Source of the DNA: an uncultured Chitinophagaceae bacterium
GTDB lineage: Bacteria > Bacteroidota > Bacteroidia > Chitinophagales > Chitinophagaceae
Reading direction: 5' to 3'
DNA length: 11,478 bases
NCBI GenBank assembly: GCA_937897585.1
Contig: CALCNY010000145.1
Location: 1-11,478 of the forward strand
Position numbers and translations under genes: made by a program
Shown here: positions 7,116 to 11,478 of the stretch, piece after piece
Numbering within the stretch: position 1 is the stretch's first letter
How the letters are laid out: the number at the start of each line of letters is the position of its first letter
The notes under the pieces: model-generated
What the model was told of the DNA's origin: nothing
Database searches by the model: none
What the model saw: the letters and a program-made list of their open reading frames with translations, nothing else

Positions 7116-7515
7116 TCTCCCATTTAATTGCTGCGAAATATCCAAACATAGCACTTACACCGCAGTATTTTTCCTTAGACAATTGCACGGCTCTTTCAAC
7201 TTTAGGTTTGTCTGTTGCTGAAACTTTAATGGAGTAAACAATTGTTACGTTGTCGTAAATCTTAGGATGTTCTTCAGTTAATGAAGCCTCTATATCAATT
7301 GAAAAATCAGTGAAATCTACTTTCATTTTTTGTAAAATCGACACTACATCGATTCCTGTGCAACCTGCTAAAGCGGAGAGCATGAGTTTTTTTGGGCTGG
7401 GGGCGCCAGATCCGGTGGGCGCATCAGAACTGTCCATTTTGAATTTAAATGCATCAATTGATGATTCAAATGCAAAATTTTCTATGTGTTTGGTTGTAAT
7501 TTTGTGCATATTCAT
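7102..7515 (-). CDS. OsmC family protein
   Basis: A 137-residue protein of the OsmC/Ohr fold. Family members reduce organic hydroperoxides using two cysteines. Both expected positions are present: C52 in LAGCTGIDV and C118 in KYCGVSAM, the latter with the conserved tail of the C-terminal helix. The spacing fits the general OsmC branch (YhfA-like) better than Ohr, though I cannot settle the subgroup. No signal peptide, so cytoplasmic. It diverges from rpmB (132 bp between start codons) and converges on the EamA gene. A second Met lies two codons after the chosen ATG and could be the true start. Confidence 0.9.
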   Translation of the reverse strand: MNMHKITTKHIENFAFESSIDAFKFKMDSSDAPTGSGAPSPKKLMLSALAGCTGIDVVSILQKMKVDFTDFSIDIEASLTEEHPKIYDNVTIVYSIKVSATDKPKVERAVQLSKEKYCGVSAMFGYFAAIKWEINFL

Positions 7516-7562
7516 AGCTGATTTATTAAGATTTTAGAACAAATCTCTGGAAAGAAAGGATT

Positions 7563-7583
7563 TTTTTCCACGTTTTGGAAAAA
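7563..7583. promoter_or_regulatory. Perfect inverted repeat between osmC-like gene and rpmB
   Basis: TTTTTCCA (7563-7570) and TGGAAAAA (7576-7583) form a perfect 8-bp inverted repeat with a 5-bp centre CGTTT. It sits in the divergent promoter region, about 40 bp upstream of the rpmB -7 element and 48 bp upstream of the OsmC start. It could be an operator for a dimeric regulator of either gene, or only a chance AT-rich palindrome. Confidence 0.35.
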
Positions 7584-7620
7584 TACTTTACATGAAACTT
7601 TATTTATTCAGTTAATTCCC

Positions 7621-7628
7621 TACCTTTG
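7621..7628 (+). promoter_or_regulatory. Bacteroidota-type -7 promoter of the rpmB operon
   Basis: TACCTTTG fits the TAnnTTTG consensus fully and is followed by GCC, 19 bases before the rpmB ATG, giving a leader of roughly 15 bases. I see no clear -33 TTG at the right distance. As no other good match lies upstream, this is the likely promoter for the bL28-bL33-DUF4295 cluster and perhaps for ftsY. Confidence 0.65.
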
Positions 7629-7647
7629 CCGTCCAAAAATAAGGAAC

Positions 7648-7884
7648 ATGGCTAGAGTATGTCTATTAACGGGTAAGAAACCAATTACAGGTAATAAGGT
7701 TTCTCACTCTAACATCAAAACAAAACGCAGGTTTTTACCAAATTTGCAAACCAAGCGTTATTTTTTGGCTGAAGAAGACAAGTGGGTTACATTGAAATTG
7801 TCTTCAGAAGCTATAAGAACCATCAATAAAAATGGTCTGTACAGTGTAGTAAAAGAATTACGTGCTGCAGGTGAAAAAATTTAA
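7648..7884 (+). CDS. rpmB: 50S ribosomal protein bL28
   Basis: A 78-residue basic protein, standard length for bL28, with the family's opening MARVCLLTGKKPITGNKVSHSN and the RRFLPNLQ segment. It contains one cysteine (C5) only, so it is the zinc-free form. It is the first gene of a cluster with rpmG 21 bp downstream. AAGGA lies just 2 bases before the ATG, too close to act as a normal Shine-Dalgarno site; this fits the weak use of such sites in Bacteroidota. Confidence 0.97.
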   Translation: MARVCLLTGKKPITGNKVSHSNIKTKRRFLPNLQTKRYFLAEEDKWVTLKLSSEAIRTINKNGLYSVVKELRAAGEKI

Positions 7885-7905
7885 TCAGTGTTAAAACAAT
7901 AAAAA

Positions 7906-8088
7906 ATGGCAAAGAAAGGTAACAGGGTTCAGGTGATTTTGGAGTGTACCGAGCACAAGACCAGTGGTCAGCCGGGTACAAGCCGTTACATTACCAACAA
8001 GAACAAAAAAAATACTCCAGAACGTATGGAGTTGAAAAAGTATAACTCTATCCTTAAAAAGGTTACAGTTCACAAAGAAATTAAATAA
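7906..8088 (+). CDS. rpmG: 50S ribosomal protein bL33
   Basis: A 60-residue basic protein with the bL33 pattern: MAKKGNRVQVILECTEHK, then TSRYITNKNKKNTPERMELKKYN, ending in a lysine-rich tail. Only one cysteine (C14) is present, so the two CxxC pairs of the zinc-binding form are absent and this is the zinc-independent type. The leader is A-rich (ACAATAAAAA before the ATG), typical for translation starts in Bacteroidota. It is cotranscribed with rpmB in all likelihood. Confidence 0.97.
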   Translation: MAKKGNRVQVILECTEHKTSGQPGTSRYITNKNKKNTPERMELKKYNSILKKVTVHKEIK

Positions 8089-8089
8089 T

Positions 8090-8130
8090 AAATCGATTTA
8101 TTGATTCAGATACATGTATTGTATCGATTT
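8090..8130. other. Palindromic intergenic segment between rpmG and DUF4295 gene
   Basis: AAATCGAT (8090-8097) and ATCGATTT (8123-8130) can pair as an 8-bp stem, with the palindrome ATACATGTAT (8110-8119) between them. Each ATCGAT is also self-complementary. The structure sits in the 64-bp gap before the DUF4295 start and could affect processing or translation in the ribosomal transcript. AT-rich, so the evidence is modest. Confidence 0.3.
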
Positions 8131-8152
8131 TTAAATCATCAAAATAACAACA

Positions 8153-8323
8153 ATGGCAAAAGCAGCTAAAACCGCGATTAAAACTAAAGATCAAAAAGCA
8201 GCAGCAGAAGCGAAAAACTGGACAAAAGTGATTCGTACCTTGCGCAGTCCTAAATCTGGTGCCTATACCTTCAAAGAAGCTATGGTTCACAAAGATAAAA
8301 TCAAAGATTTCTTAGGTCAATAG
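8153..8323 (+). CDS. DUF4295 small basic protein, probable Bacteroidota ribosomal protein
   Basis: A 56-residue lysine-rich protein: MAKAAKTAIKTKDQKAAAEA, then residues 21-56 including NWTKVIRTLRSPKSGAY, TFKEAMVH and KDKIKDFLGQ. The SPKSGAYTFKEAMVHKDK region is the hallmark of DUF4295, found in Bacteroidota between rpmG and ftsY, exactly as here. From memory, a Bacteroidota-specific large-subunit protein named bL38 was found in the Flavobacterium johnsoniae ribosome structure, and I believe it corresponds to this family; that link is unverified here. The start ATG follows an A-rich leader (AATAACAACA). The protein is slightly longer than the usual ~50 residues owing to an Ala/Lys-rich N-terminus. 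Confidence 0.93.
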   Translation: MAKAAKTAIKTKDQKAAAEAKNWTKVIRTLRSPKSGAYTFKEAMVHKDKIKDFLGQ

Positions 8324-8348
8324 TATTTTTAAGTTGAGAAATTATTGT

Positions 8349-8388
8349 AAAGCTGTTCTGTTATTTCAGAATGGCTTTATTCGTTTTT
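8349..8388 (+). terminator. Terminator or attenuator between DUF4295 gene and ftsY
   Basis: AAAGCTGTTCTG (8349-8360) pairs with CAGAATGGCTTT (8367-8378) over all 12 positions, loop TTATTT, followed by T5 at 8384-8388. Two pairs are G-U wobbles, which form only in RNA of the plus strand; the minus-strand RNA would have A-C mismatches there. This asymmetry supports action on the plus-strand transcript. The first two bases after the stem are AT, then TCG, so the U-tract is imperfect and read-through into ftsY is possible. Confidence 0.7.
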
Positions 8389-8425
8389 AGAAGTTTATTT
8401 TTTTTAAGCATTTTATTCACTGCAC

Positions 8426-9394
8426 ATGGGATTATTTGATAAATTATTCGGTAAAAAAGAACAAAAAGAATCACTGGATCAGGGATTGCAAAAGACCAAA
8501 GAAGGTTTCTTTAGCAAAATCGCCAAAGCTGTTGCAGGAAAAAGTACGGTGGATGCTGATGTATTGGATGATATTGAAGAAGCTTTGGTTGGCGCTGATG
8601 TTGGTATAGCAACAACAGTTAAAATTATAGAACAGCTTGAAAAAAGAATCGCTCGCGATAAATATTTAAATACAAGCGAGCTGAACAACATCATCAAAGA
8701 AGAAATTCAGCATATTTTGGTGTCATCGCCACAAGACACTGATTATATAAATTATGAATTACCTGCCGGACATAAACCTCACATTATACTAGTGGTAGGT
8801 GTAAACGGAGTAGGCAAAACAACTACCATTGGTAAGTTGGCACATAATTTTTCATTAGCAGGGAAATCAGTTTTACTGGGCGCTGCAGATACTTTCAGAG
8901 CGGCAGCTGTGGATCAGTTGACCATCTGGAGTGAAAGAACAAATGTTCCGATTGTAAAAAAAGAAATGGGCAGCGATCCTGCTTCTGTGGCATACGATAC
9001 AGTAATAAGTGGCGTTGCAAAAAATGTAGATGTTATTCTAATTGATACTGCAGGAAGATTACATAACAAAGCTCATCTCATGGATGAATTATCCAAGATA
9101 AAAAGAGTTATACAAAAAGTAATTCCTGATGCACCTCATGAAGTGATGTTGGTTTTGGATGGAAGTACTGGACAGAACGCACTAGAACAAGCCAAACATT
9201 TTACCGCAGCTACAGATGTTACGGCATTAGCCATAACTAAATTAGATGGTACAGCAAAAGGTGGCGTTGTATTGGCAATCGCTGATCAGTTTAAAATCCC
9301 AGTGAAATTTATTGGAGTAGGAGAGAAAGCTACCGACTTACTTGTTTTCGATAAACAGGATTTTGTGGATGGGTTGTTTCAGATGGGAAGCTAA
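8426..9394 (+). CDS. ftsY: Signal recognition particle receptor FtsY
   Basis: A 322-residue SRP-type GTPase that docks SRP-ribosome complexes at the inner membrane for cotranslational insertion. The N-domain is a four-helix bundle (about residues 20-110). The G-domain carries G1 GVNGVGKT (125-132), the insertion-box DTFRAAAVDQL (155-165), G3 DTAGR (207-211), G4 TKLD (271-274) and the closing GVGEKATDLLVF (297-308). The long acidic A-domain of E. coli FtsY is absent; instead there is a short amphipathic, Lys-rich start MGLFDKLFGKKEQK that may contact lipid. It follows the ribosomal genes after a hairpin at 8349-8378. I found no convincing -7 element in the 102-bp gap, so it probably depends on read-through or on an unrecognised promoter. 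A strong terminator follows at 9509-9539. Confidence 0.97.
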   Translation: MGLFDKLFGKKEQKESLDQGLQKTKEGFFSKIAKAVAGKSTVDADVLDDIEEALVGADVGIATTVKIIEQLEKRIARDKYLNTSELNNIIKEEIQHILVSSPQDTDYINYELPAGHKPHIILVVGVNGVGKTTTIGKLAHNFSLAGKSVLLGAADTFRAAAVDQLTIWSERTNVPIVKKEMGSDPASVAYDTVISGVAKNVDVILIDTAGRLHNKAHLMDELSKIKRVIQKVIPDAPHEVMLVLDGSTGQNALEQAKHFTAATDVTALAITKLDGTAKGGVVLAIADQFKIPVKFIGVGEKATDLLVFDKQDFVDGLFQMGS

Positions 9395-9465
9395 TTTGAT
9401 AATTAGAAGATGAGATGATTTGAAAATTGATACATTCAGTTTTTTACTTTTTACTTTTGAATATT
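9395..9465. repeat. AT-rich low-complexity segment with TTTTTAC heptamers
   Basis: After the ftsY stop comes a run of related words (TTTGATAATTAGAAGATGAG, then GATGATTTGAAAATTGA), followed by TTTTTAC twice (9441-9454) and TTTTGAA. The heptamer block resembles the inverse of 5901-5920. It contains no gene. It appears to be another simple-sequence tract of the kind that fills this genome's gaps. Confidence 0.4.
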
Positions 9466-9508
9466 GACTTCTCAAAAAGTTTCAAATAAATGAATTTTAC
9501 AAAAACAA

Positions 9509-9539
9509 GGAGCCCCTAAGAATAGGGGCTCCGTTTTTT
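9509..9539 (+). terminator. Strong rho-independent terminator after ftsY
   Basis: GGAGCCCCTA (9509-9518) and TAGGGGCTCC (9523-9532) form a perfect G/C-rich 10-bp stem with the tetraloop AGAA, followed by G and T6 (9534-9539). It lies 115 bp after the ftsY stop codon and ends the ribosomal-ftsY transcript. An A-run at 9501-9505 may allow weaker use from the other strand. Confidence 0.93.
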
Positions 9540-9661
9540 ACCAAAACTAACTGCTTATGAGAAATTTTAATTGTCTTTTTTTACTTCATAAAGCTACGCC
9601 TACAATTACCCTTTCGGTGTTAATCGATAGCTAATGTATTGGTAAGAAGTAGTTAAATGAA
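9540..9661. other. Intergenic stretch with no recognised feature
   Basis: About 120 bases between the ftsY terminator and the second RGATARGCT array. I see no open frame of note, no tRNA-like fold and no clear promoter. The rest of the 419-bp gap is taken up by the terminator and the repeats listed separately. Confidence 0.5.
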
Positions 9662-9719
9662 AGCTAGGCTAGATAGGCTGGATAAGCTGGATAGGCTGGA
9701 TAGGCTGGATAAACTAGAT
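9662..9719. repeat. Direct array of 9-bp unit RGATARGCT, copy B
   Basis: Five clear 9-bp units from 9671 to 9715: AGATAGGCT, GGATAAGCT, GGATAGGCT, GGATAGGCT, GGATAAACT. The related AGCTAGGCT precedes them and a partial AGATT follows. Unit, register and orientation match copy A at 5925-6028, about 3.7 kb away. Five bases or fewer separate it from the inverted array that follows. Confidence 0.92.
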
Positions 9720-9720
9720 T

Positions 9721-9803
9721 GTTCAAAAAGTTCAAAAGGTTCAATAGGTTCAGAAGGTTGCACTAACCTATTGAACCTGTTGAACTTTCCAAACCTTTTG
9801 AAC
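9721..9803. repeat. Inverted array of 9-bp unit GTTCAATAG, copy B
   Basis: The left arm has GTTCAAAAA, GTTCAAAAG, GTTCAATAG, GTTCAGAAG and a partial GTT (9721-9759). A short GCACT loop follows. The right arm has AAC, then CTATTGAAC, CTGTTGAAC, TTTCCAAAC, CTTTTGAAC (9765-9803). Roughly four fifths of the arm positions are complementary, enough for a long hairpin. The right end lies 10 bp from the stop codon of the 100-residue membrane protein, so it would be in the 3' UTR of that operon and may protect or end the transcript, but no clean U-tract follows on the minus strand. Confidence 0.9.
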
Positions 9804-9813
9804 CTTTTTCCGA

Positions 9814-10116
9814 CTATGCGAATGTTTTAATAAGAAGAATGATGAATCCGTAAATCGCTGTGGTGACAAAAATCCCTTTTGCGGTTTTGTCTTTAGATGT
9901 GTTTATGTAAAGTGTGAAAACTGCAGCATTGGCTAGTAAAGAAAGGCTCATGGCTGCTGATAATGTTTTGAAGCCGGGCTCTACATATAAAAACTGAAAG
10001 AATTCTTTCATTGAAAAAATCCCGAATTTGTACCACTTGAAAATCATAAAACCTATAATTGGAGCAATTAGCCCTAATATCATTCCGAAACTAAGATTGT
10101 CTTTTTTGAATATCAT
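9814..10116 (-). CDS. Small membrane protein, unknown function
   Basis: A 100-residue hydrophobic protein I do not recognise. It has three likely transmembrane helices: about residues 9-27, 51-71 and 82-99, with basic residues between them and no cysteines or obvious catalytic motif. Its ATG overlaps the surE stop codon in an ATGA arrangement (10113-10116), which implies translational coupling to surE. The conserved-looking coupling and the clean hydrophobic pattern make it a real gene. It ends 10 bp before the inverted repeat array copy B. Confidence 0.8.
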   Translation of the reverse strand: MIFKKDNLSFGMILGLIAPIIGFMIFKWYKFGIFSMKEFFQFLYVEPGFKTLSAAMSLSLLANAAVFTLYINTSKDKTAKGIFVTTAIYGFIILLIKTFA

Positions 10117-10901
10117 TTGAAAGAGATTGTTTTTTCTAAATGCTTTTTTAAAGTATAATTAGTCAAGTCGAATTGTACCGGAACGACACTTACATAATTA
10201 CGTTGTAATGCCCACACATCCGTATCTTTTCCTTTATCGAAATTTTTAAATTCACCGGTAAGCCAGAAGTATTTCTTGCCCTGTGGATCCACTCTTTCAT
10301 CAAAAGCTTCATCATATTTTGCATAAGCTTGTTTGCAAATTTTGATACCATTAATTTCTTCGTATGGAACGGAAGGAATATTGACGTTTAATAACAAATG
10401 CTTGTCTAATTTCCTTTGTTTTAAAATTGTAGAAACGATGGTATGTACAATTTTTTGAGCAGGCATCATATCTGCTTCATATCTATAATCTAAAAGTGAG
10501 AATCCAATACTGGGAATACCTTCAATAGAAGCTTCCATTGCTGCAGACATCGTGCCACTGTAAATTACATTGATTGAATGATTCGCTCCATGATTGATAC
10601 CACTCAAACAAATATCCGGTTTTCGGTGAAGTATTTTATCAACGGCTAATTTTACACAATCAACAGGCGTGCCTGAAGTTTGCCAGGCTTCAATGCCTTC
10701 AAATAATTCCACTTTGTTCATTCGTAATGGAGAGCCAATGGTGATGGCATGTCCCATTCCACTTTGAGGTTTATCTGGAGCCACCACCACAACTTTTCCT
10801 AGTCCTCTGGCAGCTTCAACTAGATTTTTGATTCCTGGAGAAGTAATACCATCATCGTTGGTAATTAAAATTATCTTTTCTTCTTTTGTAGCTTTTGCCA
10901 T
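10113..10901 (-). CDS. surE: 5'/3'-nucleotidase SurE
   Basis: A 262-residue SurE-family phosphatase. Family enzymes remove phosphate from nucleoside 5'- and 3'-monophosphates and some short polyphosphates, with a divalent metal, in the cytoplasm. The metal site is intact: ITNDDG at 13-18 (D16, D17), S47 in PQSGMGHAIT, and N103 in LSGINHGAN. Also present are SGTPVDCVKLA (76-86) and SGTMSAAMEA (115-124). Length is normal. The start MAKATKEEKIILITNDDG places the first beta strand correctly. It is the middle gene of a likely three-gene operon: 20 bp after the four-helix protein gene and overlapping the 100-residue membrane protein gene by 4 bases. Confidence 0.96.
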   Translation of the reverse strand: MAKATKEEKIILITNDDGITSPGIKNLVEAARGLGKVVVVAPDKPQSGMGHAITIGSPLRMNKVELFEGIEAWQTSGTPVDCVKLAVDKILHRKPDICLSGINHGANHSINVIYSGTMSAAMEASIEGIPSIGFSLLDYRYEADMMPAQKIVHTIVSTILKQRKLDKHLLLNVNIPSVPYEEINGIKICKQAYAKYDEAFDERVDPQGKKYFWLTGEFKNFDKGKDTDVWALQRNYVSVVPVQFDLTNYTLKKHLEKTISFK

Positions 10902-10921
10902 GGTAATAAAGTGTAGGGTAA

Positions 10922-11380
10922 TTAAAATTTAGGAAAATCCGGACGGGCAATTGCGCCGCCTTTAAAAGACCAAGGTATAGAAATTAAAATTAGCAAAATT
11001 GCAATGCCAAAAAATATAAGTGTCTTTTTGTGTTTGCTTTCTGGTGCTGCTTTTTTTACAGCAGTTCGACCAACGTGAACCAAGATCCATGCAAGTATCA
11101 TCATGAATGCATGTTCAACAATAAAAAATCTATCGTAACTATTTTTCATCACTACTCCCATGGATTTCATTTTGGCAAACCATCCATTTGAGTATAATAA
11201 AATGATACCCATCAATAATTGCAAATCACAAAAAATCATGAAGAATAAACTGATTTTATTATCAGCAGATGAATAAGTTCTTTTATTAATCATTCCTCCA
11301 ATAGAAGTAATGATAGCAAGTAATCCCAAAATTAATATGGCCCATCTGATGATGTTGTGTAAAATAAGTACTGATTGCAT
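10922..11380 (-). CDS. Four-helix membrane protein of a Bacteroidota family often auto-named cytochrome B
   Basis: A 152-residue protein with four likely transmembrane helices (about residues 8-30, 43-64, 86-104, 120-137). It resembles, from memory, short Bacteroidota proteins labelled cytochrome B in databases: shared signs are LHNIIRW near the start, CDLQLLMGIILY, RFFIVEH and a closing IPW. H8, H90 and H102 lie at helix ends or in helices and could bind haem, but that is untested inference. The frame extends six codons upstream to a TTG at 11396-11398, which falls inside the likely -7 promoter element, so I chose the ATG at 11378-11380. First gene of the probable operon with surE. Confidence 0.8.
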   Translation of the reverse strand: MQSVLILHNIIRWAILILGLLAIITSIGGMINKRTYSSADNKISLFFMIFCDLQLLMGIILLYSNGWFAKMKSMGVVMKNSYDRFFIVEHAFMMILAWILVHVGRTAVKKAAPESKHKKTLIFFGIAILLILISIPWSFKGGAIARPDFPKF

Positions 11381-11395
11381 AAATTTTATTTTTAG

Positions 11396-11403
11396 CAAAT
11401 TTA
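11396..11403 (-). promoter_or_regulatory. Bacteroidota-type -7 promoter of the surE operon
   Basis: On the minus strand TAAATTTG matches TAnnTTTG fully and lies 15 bases before the ATG at 11380. A TTG further upstream is about 27 bases away, longer than the usual 17-23. It would drive the four-helix protein, surE and the 100-residue membrane protein together. Confidence 0.55.
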
Positions 11404-11424
11404 GACAAATAGTTGGTTGAAAAG

Positions 11425-11450
11425 CTCCCTCAATCCCACGAAGGGTGAAG
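11425..11450. repeat. Degenerate copy of the G/C-rich hairpin repeat
   Basis: CTCCCTCAATCCCACGAAGG followed by GTGAAG aligns with the 1350-1375 repeat (CCCCCTTTAATTCCCCCAAG then GGGGAAG) with several substitutions. The inverted-repeat core survives only as CCCA/AGGGT. It lies upstream of the surE operon promoter, near the right edge of the window. Confidence 0.45.
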
Positions 11451-11478
11451 TTTTCATTTCGGAAATAAAAAAATAAGG

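Noticed and set aside
7641..7647. AAGGA before rpmB as a Shine-Dalgarno site.
   Set aside because: Spacing to the ATG is only 2 bases, and other leaders here are A-rich without such a motif.
8081..8290. Minus-strand open frame rich in Cys and Phe.
   Set aside because: It is antisense to the DUF4295 gene, which has clear family motifs.
11381..11398. Upstream TTG start for the four-helix membrane protein.
   Set aside because: The TTG is part of a full match to the -7 promoter consensus, and an ATG six codons later gives the expected N-terminus.

Overview
The window reads as an AT-rich chromosomal segment of a Bacteroidota species, most likely close to the Chitinophagaceae (family placement is inference). 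The evidence is a rpmB-rpmG-DUF4295-ftsY cluster, a large DUF2723 membrane protein, A-rich leaders without useful Shine-Dalgarno sequences, and several close matches to the Bacteroidota -7 promoter element TAnnTTTG. Bases 1-31 are not genomic: they match the Illumina TruSeq read-2 adapter exactly, so the window starts at a contig end that was not trimmed. Two of the three bases of the first gene's apparent stop codon come from this adapter.

Layout. (1) 30-2613, minus strand: a VWA-domain protein followed by a MoxR/ChlI-type AAA+ ATPase whose C-terminus is cut by the contig end; G/C-rich hairpin repeats lie between them. (2) 2671-5834, minus strand: a DUF2723 (TMEM260-like) multi-pass membrane protein of 1034 residues with its own promoter and an intrinsic terminator. 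(3) 5835-6230: a 396-base divergent intergenic region filled with tandem and inverted repeats. (4) 6231-7515: an EamA transporter and an OsmC-family protein, convergent and overlapping by 14 bases. (5) 7621-9539, plus strand: ribosomal proteins bL28 and bL33, a 56-residue DUF4295 protein, and FtsY, with an internal hairpin before ftsY and a strong terminator after it. (6) 9395-9813: a second repeat-filled intergenic region. (7) 9814-11403, minus strand: a four-helix membrane protein, SurE, and a 100-residue membrane protein, probably one operon.

The genes are mostly housekeeping: translation and membrane targeting (bL28, bL33, DUF4295, FtsY), nucleotide or phosphate homeostasis (SurE), organic peroxide defence (OsmC), metabolite transport (EamA) and an AAA+/VWA pair of the chaperone-like kind. 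I see no phage, CRISPR, toxin-antitoxin or defence system.

The most unusual signal is a composite non-coding element present twice in the same orientation (5925-6179 and 9662-9803). Each copy has a direct array of a 9-bp unit (RGATARGCT), then an inverted-repeat array of a different 9-bp unit (GTTCAATAG type), four units on each arm. The odd unit lies at the same place in both copies. Shorter heptamer arrays and G/C-rich hairpin repeats fill other gaps.
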